Assembly: GCF_007997015.1 (NCBI RefSeq)
Contig: NZ_VOSM01000001.1
Location: 558,001-622,000 of the forward strand
Origin: Lujinxingia vulgaris
GTDB lineage: Bacteria; Myxococcota_A; Bradymonadia; Bradymonadales; Bradymonadaceae
DNA length: 64,000 nucleotides
Direction: 5' to 3'
Part shown: positions 25,283-33,015 of the stretch, in pieces
How the letters are laid out: each line of letters opens with the position of its first letter
Numbering within the stretch: the first letter of the stretch is position 1
The notes under the pieces: generated by a model
Databases searched by the model: none
What the model was told of the DNA's origin: nothing
What the model saw: the letters and a program-made list of their open reading frames with translations, nothing else
Position numbers and translations under genes: made by a program

Positions 25283-26203
25283 GTGATCATTTGTAAGAGC
25301 TGTGGTCGGGAGAACGAGGACGAGTTTAAGTTCTGTCTGGGGTGTGGCTCGGCGCTGGAGGCGCCCAAGCCCAAAGCCCAGCCCGACACGTTGGATTGTC
25401 CGCATTGCGGTGCGGCGGTGCCGGGGGGCTTTAAGTTTTGCGGTGCCTGCGGCGGATCGCTGCAGCAGACGGTGACGGAGCCCTCGGTGAAAGAGACCAC
25501 CCTCACCGGCGGACCGCGTCCGGCCAGCAGTGAGCCCGAGGAGGAGGCTCGCCGACTGGGTGAGCTGACGGTGATTCGGCCGGATGGCTCCGAGGGCGCG
25601 CGCATCGAGCTGACGAGCAAAGGGGTGACGCTGGGACGTAAGAGCGAGCACGAGGTGCTCGCCAACGATCCCTTCCTCTCCCCGGAGCATGCCGCGGTGA
25701 GTTATGAGAGTGGGCGTGTGATGCTGCGTGATCTCGACAGCATCAACGGCGTCTTCTGGCGACTTCGCGACGATGTGGAGCTGGAGCACGGCGATATGAT
25801 TCGCGTCGGCCAGGAGCTTCTTCGTTTTGAGATGGCGGAGACGTTGGAGGCCCTGCCCACCGATTGGAAGGGAGATGACGCGGAGGTCAAGCGTCAGGGC
25901 AGTCCCGATCGCGGGGTGTGGGGGCGCCTCGCGCTGATCGGAGGACCGGACGTGGAGACGCGCGCCTACGAGGTGCACACAAGTGAGGTGACGCTGGGGC
26001 GCGAGATCGGCACGATCCTCTTTCGGGATGACGGGTTCGTCTCGGGCAAACACGCGCGCATCTACCGCGATCAGGATCGCGTTTACCTGCGCGACCTTGG
26101 GAGCAGCAATGGCACCTACATCAAGATTCGCGGTCAGCGGCAGCTTGCCAATGGCGACTTAATCTTGATGGGGCAGCAGCTCTTCCGTCTTCAGATCGGC
26201 TAA
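25283..26203 (+). CDS. Zinc-ribbon protein with two FHA domains
   Basis: The N-terminus carries two zinc ribbons: CKSCGRENEDEFKFCLGCG and CPHCGAAVPGGFKFCGACGG. A linker leads to two FHA domains, which bind phosphothreonine peptides. The first is about residues 105-190 (GVTLGRKSEHEVLANDPFLS, HAAVSYESGRVMLRDLDSING). The second is about 218-305 (VTLGREIGTILFRDDGFVSG, KHARIYRDQDRVYLRDLGSS NGTY). It probably reads out the Ser/Thr kinases in this window. I prefer the GTG at 25283, with AAGGGAG about eight bases upstream; this gives the usual short start V/M-IICKSCG. The ATG at 25247 lacks a ribosome-binding site. The nearest kinase genes are 5 kb away on one side and 12 kb on the other. Confidence 0.92.
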   Translation: MIICKSCGRENEDEFKFCLGCGSALEAPKPKAQPDTLDCPHCGAAVPGGFKFCGACGGSLQQTVTEPSVKETTLTGGPRPASSEPEEEARRLGELTVIRPDGSEGARIELTSKGVTLGRKSEHEVLANDPFLSPEHAAVSYESGRVMLRDLDSINGVFWRLRDDVELEHGDMIRVGQELLRFEMAETLEALPTDWKGDDAEVKRQGSPDRGVWGRLALIGGPDVETRAYEVHTSEVTLGREIGTILFRDDGFVSGKHARIYRDQDRVYLRDLGSSNGTYIKIRGQRQLANGDLILMGQQLFRLQIG

Positions 26204-26227
26204 GATGCCGGTCTGAAAACCTGAGGA

Positions 26228-27145
26228 TCAGGACGAGCTCGACGCGGTGTGCGTCGGGCTTGTTTTGTTTGAGGGGGCAGCGAGAAGATCGTGTTTGATG
26301 AGGAACTTCTCCATGGCCTCATTGACCAGGTCCGGCATCTCCAGAGGGGCGACGTGGGTGCCCTGGGGGACGACGACGAGCTGGCTGTTGGGGAGCATCT
26401 CGCTCATCTCCACCGAGCGGTACATGGGGGTGAAGGTGTCGTTTTCGCCGGCGATCACAAGTGCGGGGATGGTGATCTCGCTCAAGAGCTCTTCGGCCGA
26501 GTGCAAGGAGAGGGCCGAGAGCAGTGAGAGGAAGAAGTTGAGATCCATGCGCGAGGCGTGTTCCAGGTAGGGCAAAAAGTCCTGCTGGCGCAGCAGCTGT
26601 CCGTTGACCTCGGCGGCCTGCACGGCAACTTTGTACCAGATCTGGCGCGGAAGCACGGTCTCCCAGGTGCGCTGGATGGCCTGGGGGGCGGAGTCGACAG
26701 CGCGGCGCAGGTAGGGGAGCACGCGGCGCATCAAATCGGAGCCGTGGAAGGTGTCCAGGGGGTGTTTGTAGCTTCCGCAGATGGGGATGAGCGCACGCAC
26801 CCGCTCCTGGTATTGCTCGCAGAAGTTTAAGATCACCTGCACGCCCATGGAGTGACCGGCCAGGATGGCCTGGTCGATCTCGAGGGCATCGAGGACGAGG
26901 GCCAGGTCGTTGCACATCTGGTCGAGGCTGATCTTTTCGGGGTGCTCGGGCACCGAACTTGCGCCGTGGCCGCGGTAATGCCAGCGCACGATCGTGAAGT
27001 CGTCGATGAAGCGGTCGATGACGTAAGGCCAGATGAAGCCGTCGCAGGCCAGGCCATCGCAGAGGACAAGGGCGGGGCCGCGGCCGACGGTTCCGTACCA
27101 GATCTGGGTTCCGTCGGGGGCGGTCAGGTAGTGGCTGCGTTCCAA
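26228..27145 (-). CDS. Alpha/beta hydrolase
   Basis: This 305-residue protein has the alpha/beta hydrolase fold with a complete catalytic triad: Ser in GHSMG (nucleophile elbow), Asp in AGENDTFTP and His in PQGTHVAPLE. The strand VRWHYRGHGASS sits before the nucleophile, as in the esterase/epoxide-hydrolase branch. A helical lid region (about residues 140-210) lies between the core parts. The C-terminus ends in a Ser/Thr-rich tail (TSPTHTASSSS). The substrate is unknown. The start is three bases after the pyrE stop codon, so it is probably the last gene of the bactofilin-pyrE transcript. Confidence 0.88.
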   Translation of the reverse strand: MERSHYLTAPDGTQIWYGTVGRGPALVLCDGLACDGFIWPYVIDRFIDDFTIVRWHYRGHGASSVPEHPEKISLDQMCNDLALVLDALEIDQAILAGHSMGVQVILNFCEQYQERVRALIPICGSYKHPLDTFHGSDLMRRVLPYLRRAVDSAPQAIQRTWETVLPRQIWYKVAVQAAEVNGQLLRQQDFLPYLEHASRMDLNFFLSLLSALSLHSAEELLSEITIPALVIAGENDTFTPMYRSVEMSEMLPNSQLVVVPQGTHVAPLEMPDLVNEAMEKFLIKHDLLAAPSNKTSPTHTASSSS

Positions 27146-27148
27146 GGC

Positions 27149-27709
27149 TTAATGTCCTGTGAGCTCATCGATGGTGAAGAGGGCGTGGAGGGTGACGCCG
27201 ATGTCGGCCAGGGCCTGGCGACCGCCGGCCTGGCGGTCGACGACGGTGAGCGCGTGCTCGACCTTGAAGCCTGCGGCGCGCAGGGCCTCAATGGCCTGGA
27301 GGGTGGAGGTGCCGCTTGTGACGACGTCGTCGACGGCGACCACAGACGAGCCTGCGGCCAGGGTGGGGGGATGTTCCAGGTAGCGCTCGGTGCCGTGGGC
27401 CTTGGGGGCTTTGCGCACGATGATTGCGTGGAGGCAGTGGCCGGCCTGGTGGGCGGCGATCGAGGTGGCTGTGACCAGGGGATCTGCGCCCAGGGTCAGC
27501 CCGCCGATGGCCGCCGGCGCGGGCTCAAGCGCGAGGGCGGCCTCGAAGAGGGCCTGGCCGATGAGCCAGCCGCCTTCGCCGGTGAGCGAGGTGGCTTTGA
27601 CATCGACGTAGACCGAGCTTGTCTGGCCGCTGGCCAGACGGAAATGCCCGGTCCTCACCGAGTGGGTGGTGAGGAGCCGGGCGAGTGTGGCGCGCGAGGC
27701 GTCGTTCAT
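27149..27709 (-). CDS. pyrE: Orotate phosphoribosyltransferase
   Basis: The enzyme joins orotate and PRPP to give OMP in pyrimidine synthesis. The 186-residue protein has the type I PRTase features: HFRLASGQTSSVYVDVK near the start, GGLTLGADPLVTA, RKAPKAHGTERYLE (flexible loop with catalytic basic residues) and the PRPP-binding motif VVAVDDVVTSGTST. The ATG at 27709 is at the usual place before the helix RATLARLLTTHSV. A longer overlapping frame upstream is in the shadow of the bactofilin gene and is rejected. The gene lies 31 bases after the bactofilin-SAP gene and three bases before the hydrolase, so a shared transcript is likely. Confidence 0.93.
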   Translation of the reverse strand: MNDASRATLARLLTTHSVRTGHFRLASGQTSSVYVDVKATSLTGEGGWLIGQALFEAALALEPAPAAIGGLTLGADPLVTATSIAAHQAGHCLHAIIVRKAPKAHGTERYLEHPPTLAAGSSVVAVDDVVTSGTSTLQAIEALRAAGFKVEHALTVVDRQAGGRQALADIGVTLHALFTIDELTGH

Positions 27710-27740
27710 GGCAGTTCCGCGGCGCGGGCTGAGAGGTTTT

Positions 27741-28517
27741 TCAGCTCTCGGCCTGAGCTTGAGCCTGGAGCAGGCGTTCGATGAGCTCGGACTTTGTGCC
27801 GCTGACAGGCAGGTCGAGGGCACGAAGTTGTTCTTTGAGCTCTTTGACGGTGAAGTCTTCCTCGAACTCCTGGATGGTCTCCGGATCGATGTCGGCGTCG
27901 GCCTCAACCCCGGCGTCGGCCAGGGCTTCGACTTCGGTGACCTCGGAGACTTCCGCGCTGCTTTCGACTTCGGCGACCGGCTCGGGCTCAGCCTCAGGCT
28001 CCTCTTCGACGACGACCGTGGTGGTGGTCGTGGTGGAGGGGGCGGCCTGGGTGGCGGTTGAGCTCGGAGTTGAAGCCGCAGCGGTGCGGGCCGGCGCGGC
28101 GCTGCGCGAGGAGGCGCTGGTGGTGGCGGTGCTTGCCGGCGCGCTGCGGGTTGGCTGGGAGGTGCGGGCCGGGGTGCGCGCCGCAGTGGGAGCTTCGGCG
28201 TCGACGCCGATGTTGAGCTCGCCGCGAAGTTGCGCGCCGTCGGCCATCTCCACAAGGGGAGCCAGGATGTTGGCCACAGCGCGCGCGGTGGCGCTGAGCA
28301 CCACGCGCTCCTCGGCGCTGACCTCGCCGTCGACGAAGCCCTCGATGATGACCTGTCGAGCACGCACGGTGCCGGTGACCACGCCGCCTTCGGCGATGGT
28401 CAGCGTCTCGCTGAGCTCAATGGTCCCATCGACGCGGCCTTCGACCGAGAGGTCAGCGTCGCCGCTGATGCGCCCGGAGACCTGAGTCTGGGCGCCAATG
28501 ATGGTCGGGTCAGCCAT
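27741..28517 (-). CDS. Bactofilin fused to a C-terminal SAP domain
   Basis: Residues 1-110 are a bactofilin (polymer-forming beta-helix) repeat: ISGDADLSVEGRVDGTIELS, then EGGVVTGTVRARQVIIEGFV and ILAPLVEMADGAQLRG. Residues about 111-215 are low-complexity Ala/Ser/Thr/Pro and then acidic Glu/Val/Ala. The last ~35 residues (FTVKELKEQLRALDLPVSG, KSELIERLLQAQ) match the SAP helix-extension-helix pattern, a known DNA-binding module. It is the third of three tandem bactofilin genes, three bases after the second. Bactofilins form cytoskeletal filaments that position other machinery; a SAP tail could tether such a filament to DNA. The function is inference; the domain pattern is visible. Confidence 0.82.
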   Translation of the reverse strand: MADPTIIGAQTQVSGRISGDADLSVEGRVDGTIELSETLTIAEGGVVTGTVRARQVIIEGFVDGEVSAEERVVLSATARAVANILAPLVEMADGAQLRGELNIGVDAEAPTAARTPARTSQPTRSAPASTATTSASSRSAAPARTAAASTPSSTATQAAPSTTTTTTVVVEEEPEAEPEPVAEVESSAEVSEVTEVEALADAGVEADADIDPETIQEFEEDFTVKELKEQLRALDLPVSGTKSELIERLLQAQAQAES

Positions 28518-28520
28518 AGC

Positions 28521-28838
28521 TTAGTCCACGTCCATGTCGATGTGACCTTTGAAGCCTGCGCCGTCGGCGATCAGGATGCGGGGGGCTTTGATGTCGCCGA
28601 CCATCTTGCCGATCGAGGCGATCTCGACGCGCTCGGTGGCGACGATGTTGCCGGTGACCTGGCCGCTGACCGCGATCTGAGGGGTTTCGACGTCGGCTTC
28701 GACCACGCCGTTTTCGGCGACGGTGACGAGCGCGTTGACCGCGATGCGTCCTTTGACGGTGCCTTCAATGGTGACCGGGGCGTCGCCGGAGATCTCGCCA
28801 TCGATGGTGATGTTGGGGCCGATAAGTGTGTCCGCCAT
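28521..28838 (-). CDS. Bactofilin family protein (second of three)
   Basis: This 105-residue protein consists almost wholly of the bactofilin beta-helix: IDGEISGDAPVTIEGTVKGR, then NGVVEADVETPQIAVSGQVT and APRILIADGAGFKGHIDMD. The periodic G-x-V/I-x-G steps are clear. There are no long tails, so it is a minimal bactofilin, able to form filaments without accessory domains. A ribosome-binding site (AGGAGCAC) is just upstream of the ATG at 28838. It follows the first bactofilin by 39 bases and precedes the SAP-bearing one by three. Co-expression suggests mixed filaments, as for multi-bactofilin clusters in other bacteria. Confidence 0.92.
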   Translation of the reverse strand: MADTLIGPNITIDGEISGDAPVTIEGTVKGRIAVNALVTVAENGVVEADVETPQIAVSGQVTGNIVATERVEIASIGKMVGDIKAPRILIADGAGFKGHIDMDVD

Positions 28839-28877
28839 GATGTGCTCCTACAGCAAAAAGAGAGGGTGGAGAGGGGT

Positions 28878-29210
28878 TCAGGCGTCGATCTGGACGTCCA
28901 TATCGATGTTGCCCTTAAAGCGGGCGCCTTCCTGGATGATGACGCGCGGGGCGCGCAGGTTGCCGGTGACCAGGCAGCCTTCCAGAAGTTCGATGACGTC
29001 GTGGGCGACGACTTCGCCGTTGACCTCGCCACGGATGGCGATGGACTGGACGTCGATGTCTGCGACGACCTTGCCGCCTTCTTCGACGGTGAGGCGGCTG
29101 GAGAGGGCGACGTTACCTTCGATGGTGCCGAAGACGACGACTTCGTCGTCGCCGGAGAGGCGGCCATTAATGGCAACGCCCGGTCCGATGGTGCAGCTCG
29201 TCGGGGCCAT
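28878..29210 (-). CDS. Bactofilin family protein (first of three)
   Basis: The 110-residue protein shows the same beta-helix: GPGVAINGRLSGDDEVVVFG, then GGKVVADIDVQSIAIRGEVN and APRVIIQEGARFKGNIDMDV. Its final NIDMDV matches HIDMDV in the second copy, so the two are close paralogues. GGAG lies ahead of the ATG at 29210. It is the promoter-proximal gene of the minus-strand run (three bactofilins, pyrE, hydrolase). The 364-base divergent gap upstream (29211-29574) holds the promoter of the lipase gene on the other strand; I see no clear promoter for this operon. Confidence 0.92.
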   Translation of the reverse strand: MAPTSCTIGPGVAINGRLSGDDEVVVFGTIEGNVALSSRLTVEEGGKVVADIDVQSIAIRGEVNGEVVAHDVIELLEGCLVTGNLRAPRVIIQEGARFKGNIDMDVQIDA

Positions 29211-29452
29211 GGGGGGACTTCTCCGAAAATAATCATTCGTCAGTGGACTTCGGCCGCCGCCCTTTTTGCAGCGTTTCAGGAGGGCGTGTGGCCATGGCGC
29301 TCGGTTCTAACATCGAAGGTTCACCCCTTCAAGATGACTTAGTCCACGGGGCGGGGTTTGCGCCGAGCAGCCGTCGCGAAGTGGCGGGCTGTGAATCGGA
29401 GGTGAGCACCCGCCGAGGGGCGATTGCAAACGCTGACCGGGTGTTTAGGCGT

Positions 29453-29482
29453 GGTTGCCAAGCCCGGGCAACCCGCTATGAT
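29453..29482 (+). promoter_or_regulatory. Promoter with embedded inverted repeat, upstream of the lipase/FadL pair
   Basis: TTGCCA (29455-29460) and TATGAT (29477-29482) are 16 bases apart, close to consensus. A perfect 7-base inverted repeat GGTTGCC (29453-29459) / GGCAACC (29467-29473) covers the -35 and half the spacer. A repressor bound there would block RNA polymerase directly. The leader to the lipase start is about 85 bases. The rest of the 29211-29574 gap shows nothing I can support. Confidence 0.68.
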
Positions 29483-29574
29483 GGGCGCGCAACGATTCCA
29501 ATTGAGCAGGCCTGAAGGTGGCGGTGTCTCGCATGTGCGGGGTGCCGCCAACGAACCGATGATGCGGAGGCTTC

Positions 29575-32500
29575 ATGAGATGGCGAGCGGTACCAGCGGT
29601 GCTGGCGACGGTGATGGTGTGGGCGTGTGCTCCGGAGATCCCCGAGCGCGATGCGCCTGTAGAGCGGGTGGAGGCGATCTTCGATCCCTCAACCTCAACG
29701 ATTCCCCTTCCGAACGATGCGGCGCTCCAGGAGGGGAGGTTGCCGGCGCTTGAGGGCGCCGGCGATGCCACGGCCGCCGGGCAGTTCGGTGCGTTTCTCA
29801 CCCAGCTCAGCGGGTGGCTTCCCAGCACGCCGATTGAGATCCCTTTTAGCGGGGCGCTCAATGAGGAGACGCTGACCGAGGAGAACATTCGCTTCTACCG
29901 GTTCGATGGCGATCTTGAGCCCCTTGAGGTTGCGTCGATTGAGGCTCTGGACAGCGATGGCGAAGGTCCGGTGGTGGTGCGTGTGACGCCGGCGGAGCCG
30001 GTGGTGCGCGGGGAGCACTACGCGGTGGTGGTTACCCGTGATGTTCAGGGCGCCAACGGGGAGTCGGTGAGCGAGCCCCCGGCGATCTTCTTTGCGGCCT
30101 CGGAAGAGCCGCTGGTCGATGAGAACGGTGAGCCTGCGCTCGATGTGCTCGATGATCCGGAGAACCCGGGACAGGCCGCGTCGCTCGAGGGGCTTCGCCA
30201 ACTTCTGGCGCCGCTCTTTGCGGCGGCCGAGGGCGAGGGTATCGCGCGTGAACAGGTGGTGATGGCGTTTCGCTGGACGGTGAGTCCGGATCCGAGCGCG
30301 CTCTTTGACCCGGTCACCGCCCAGGTGCCGCTCCCCAACACCGCAGCGCTTGATCCGGACGGGACCTTCCCGGATTCGGCCGGATGTTATGTGGACGAGA
30401 ACAGCGCCAACGGTGTGCTGGATCGCTACCTGGCGGGGCTTTCGGGCTGGCCGGCGGCCACGCCGATCACGCTTCCTTTGAGCGCGCCGATCGATCCGGC
30501 CGATATCGGTGAGGATGATGTGCAGCTCTACCGCTGGCTCGATGATGGGAGCCTGGAGCGGGTGGAAGATGTGACGGTGACTTACCTTGAGGAGCAGACC
30601 GACCGGTGCACCGGTGAGGTCAGCCCGGGGTATTCGCTGGTGCTGACGCCGGCGGAGCCGATGGGCGATAAGGAGCGCTATTTTGCGTTTGCGACCCGCG
30701 CCATTGGCGGGGATGGGCAGGGGCTTTTGCCCGACGTCGCGATGTTTATGGGGATGCAGCCCTACCCGGTGGTCGATGAGGGCGGCAGCTCGCTTGTGGG
30801 CTCGTTCAGTGACGAGCAGGCCCGGGGGATGGCGGGCATCCAGGCCTCGATCGCGCCGATGATGGCGTATCTGGAGGACGAGCTGGGGTTGACCTACGAA
30901 GATATGGCCGCGGTCTGGGGCTGGGGCACCTGGAGTGACACCTTTGTGGTCTTTGATCCGACGAGTGGTTCGATCGCGTTCCCCAGCGCGTTCCTGGTCG
31001 ACTCGGAGACCGGCCAGATCAACCTGCCGGTGCCCGAGGGGGCCGACCCGCTGACCGAGGGGATCATCAACCTGCTCAATCAGCGTCGTGGTTTCTCGAC
31101 GACCGCGCCCGGCTGGATTCCGGTCGATGGTGAGGTCGACGCGAGCACCATCGACGAGGACTCCGTGGTCATGGCCTCGGTCGCCGGTTTCTCGCCGCGG
31201 GTGCTTCCGCCGGAGGAGTACAGCGTGAGCTACGAGCCGGAGTGGGGCCATATGGTGGTGGAGCCGACGGTGCCTTTCCGCGAGGGGCTTCAGCACGCCG
31301 GGATTGTGACGACCTCGCTGCTGGGAACGAACGGGCGGCCGGTGCAGCCTACGGCGGTGTTTGCGCTTCTGCGCAGCACCTTCCCGCTTGTGAACGAGGA
31401 AGGGGAAAGCCAGGTGTATCTGCTCGATGATGCGACGGCGGCCGCCCTGGAAGAAGCTCGCAACGCGTACAGTCGCCTCTTTACGCTGGCGGTTGTGTTG
31501 CCGGGTGGAGGTTATGAGCGCGACGAGATCGCGACGGCCTGGGCATTTACTCCCGAAGATCCGGCGCTGCTTCTGCAGCAGACCCGCGCAAAGGCGATGG
31601 CCGCGCTCGACGCACGCGCTGAGGTGGTGGCTGAGCGCTTCTGCGACAGCGAGCCCAACTGCAACAACGATCCCTATTTCGAAGAGCTGGCAGCGGACAC
31701 CTTTGCGCACCCCACCTCGGCGGGAACGATGGTGGACGTGTCGAATCTGGAGGCGATCTACAGCGGTGGTGAGTACGACTCGGTGTTGGTGGCAAGCCCG
31801 CTGGGTGATGTGGCCGATCCGCAGGATGGCTCGACGCGGGTTGGGGTAACGGCGATGTTGCCTCGCGCTCAGCAGGATGGCGGCGACTGTGTGGCGCCCT
31901 TTGATGTGGTGATCTCCCAGCATGGTCTGGGCGGAAACCGTTGGGGCGGGGCGTTGATGACGGCCAATGAGGTTGCGGCCTTCCCGAGCTGCAAGGCGAC
32001 GGTGGCGATCGATCTTCCGCTGCATGGCGGCCGCTCCACGGCAGCCACATCGCTGCATCCGGCAGAGGCGATCCCCACCTCGGGTGCCGGGTTCCTCACC
32101 AGCAATCTGATCGCGAGCAAGGTCAACTTCATGCAGGCCTCCATCGACCTCTTCGTGCTCTCGCGGATCATCGTGGGCGATGGGGCGAGCAGCGGTCTGA
32201 CGCCGCTCTTTGCCGATACGCCTTACAGTGGCGAGGAGCTGTTTAGCGGTACGATCGGATTTGTGGGGCAGAGCCTGGGCGGGATTGTGGGCGTGCCCTT
32301 TGTGACGCTGGAGCCCTCGGTGGACACCGCCGTGATCAGCGCGTCGGGTGGTCGTCTGACCTGGATTCTGGAGGGCGATGAGGCCGGTCCCTCGACGATC
32401 GGTGGGCCGATTCTCGATGCGCTGGCCGACCTGGGCGCGGTGCCCGGTACCTTTGCGTTTATCCGCACGATGGCGCTGGTGCAGTGGACGGCCGATGTGA

Positions 32501-32958
32501 TCGATCCCTTCGCGTTTGCGCCTTTCACCACCGATCGTCCGCGTCAGAACCTTATGTACGATGCGGGCAGCGATACCTTCGGGCCGGTGACCGGCGATCT
32601 CTGCGAAGAGTCCAGCGAATGCCCTGAAGGGTGGTCCTGTGAGGCGGTGAGCTCTGACGTGGATCGTTGCGTGGAGCTGCTTCCGGCCAGCCAGATGATG
32701 CTGCAGATGGCCTCGGGTGACCGCACGGTGGTCAATCGCTCGACCGAGGCGCTGGCGCGGGCGTTGGGCGTGAGCCTGGACGACACGACCTTTGAGGACG
32801 CGCCTCACTCCTTCCTCTCGACGCTCAATCCGGCCAGCGAAGGTTTTGAGGCCGGTCAGTGCGCGCGCGAGCAGATGGGGGCCTGGCTTGCCAGTGGCAT
32901 GAGCGGTGTGGCGGAACTTCCGGCCTCGCTGAGTGCCTCGGCCTGTCTGGCGCAATGA
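29575..32958 (+). CDS. Large surface lipoprotein with lipase-type alpha/beta hydrolase domain (VolA/Pla-1/Cef-like)
   Basis: The 1127-residue protein has a lipoprotein signal ending VWAC near residue 18. Three similar Ig-like repeats follow in the N-terminal 650 residues. Each has the shape 'FDPxTxxxPLPN ... ETLTEENIRFYRFDGD ... LTPAEPMxxxxxYxxxVTR' (e.g. IFDPSTSTIPLPNDAA, LFDPVTAQVPLPNTAA, VFDPTSGSIAFPSAF). This is the layout of the virulence-factor lipase N-terminal region. The C-terminal hydrolase domain has an HGLGGNRWGG oxyanion-type motif and the nucleophile GQSLGG; an acidic residue and APHSF His complete a plausible triad. It likely cleaves lipids at the cell surface. The downstream FadL gene supports that. 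Confidence 0.83.
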   Translation: MRWRAVPAVLATVMVWACAPEIPERDAPVERVEAIFDPSTSTIPLPNDAALQEGRLPALEGAGDATAAGQFGAFLTQLSGWLPSTPIEIPFSGALNEETLTEENIRFYRFDGDLEPLEVASIEALDSDGEGPVVVRVTPAEPVVRGEHYAVVVTRDVQGANGESVSEPPAIFFAASEEPLVDENGEPALDVLDDPENPGQAASLEGLRQLLAPLFAAAEGEGIAREQVVMAFRWTVSPDPSALFDPVTAQVPLPNTAALDPDGTFPDSAGCYVDENSANGVLDRYLAGLSGWPAATPITLPLSAPIDPADIGEDDVQLYRWLDDGSLERVEDVTVTYLEEQTDRCTGEVSPGYSLVLTPAEPMGDKERYFAFATRAIGGDGQGLLPDVAMFMGMQPYPVVDEGGSSLVGSFSDEQARGMAGIQASIAPMMAYLEDELGLTYEDMAAVWGWGTWSDTFVVFDPTSGSIAFPSAFLVDSETGQINLPVPEGADPLTEGIINLLNQRRGFSTTAPGWIPVDGEVDASTIDEDSVVMASVAGFSPRVLPPEEYSVSYEPEWGHMVVEPTVPFREGLQHAGIVTTSLLGTNGRPVQPTAVFALLRSTFPLVNEEGESQVYLLDDATAAALEEARNAYSRLFTLAVVLPGGGYERDEIATAWAFTPEDPALLLQQTRAKAMAALDARAEVVAERFCDSEPNCNNDPYFEELAADTFAHPTSAGTMVDVSNLEAIYSGGEYDSVLVASPLGDVADPQDGSTRVGVTAMLPRAQQDGGDCVAPFDVVISQHGLGGNRWGGALMTANEVAAFPSCKATVAIDLPLHGGRSTAATSLHPAEAIPTSGAGFLTSNLIASKVNFMQASIDLFVLSRIIVGDGASSGLTPLFADTPYSGEELFSGTIGFVGQSLGGIVGVPFVTLEPSVDTAVISASGGRLTWILEGDEAGPSTIGGPILDALADLGAVPGTFAFIRTMALVQWTADVIDPFAFAPFTTDRPRQNLMYDAGSDTFGPVTGDLCEESSECPEGWSCEAVSSDVDRCVELLPASQMMLQMASGDRTVVNRSTEALARALGVSLDDTTFEDAPHSFLSTLNPASEGFEAGQCAREQMGAWLASGMSGVAELPASLSASACLAQ

Positions 32959-33015
32959 TCCTGAGACCCACATTGAGATGATGTCGAAGTTTGATGCTTC
33001 GCAGGAGAATCGACG

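Noticed and set aside
27710-28363. An in-frame extension of pyrE to position 28363
   Set aside because: The extension is Pro/Arg/Ser-rich and lies over the bactofilin-SAP gene in another frame. The ATG at 27709 gives the normal OPRTase length.
29243-29515. A 90-codon plus-strand frame before the lipase gene
   Set aside because: It overlaps the lipase promoter and operator-like dyad. Its product has no recognisable feature.
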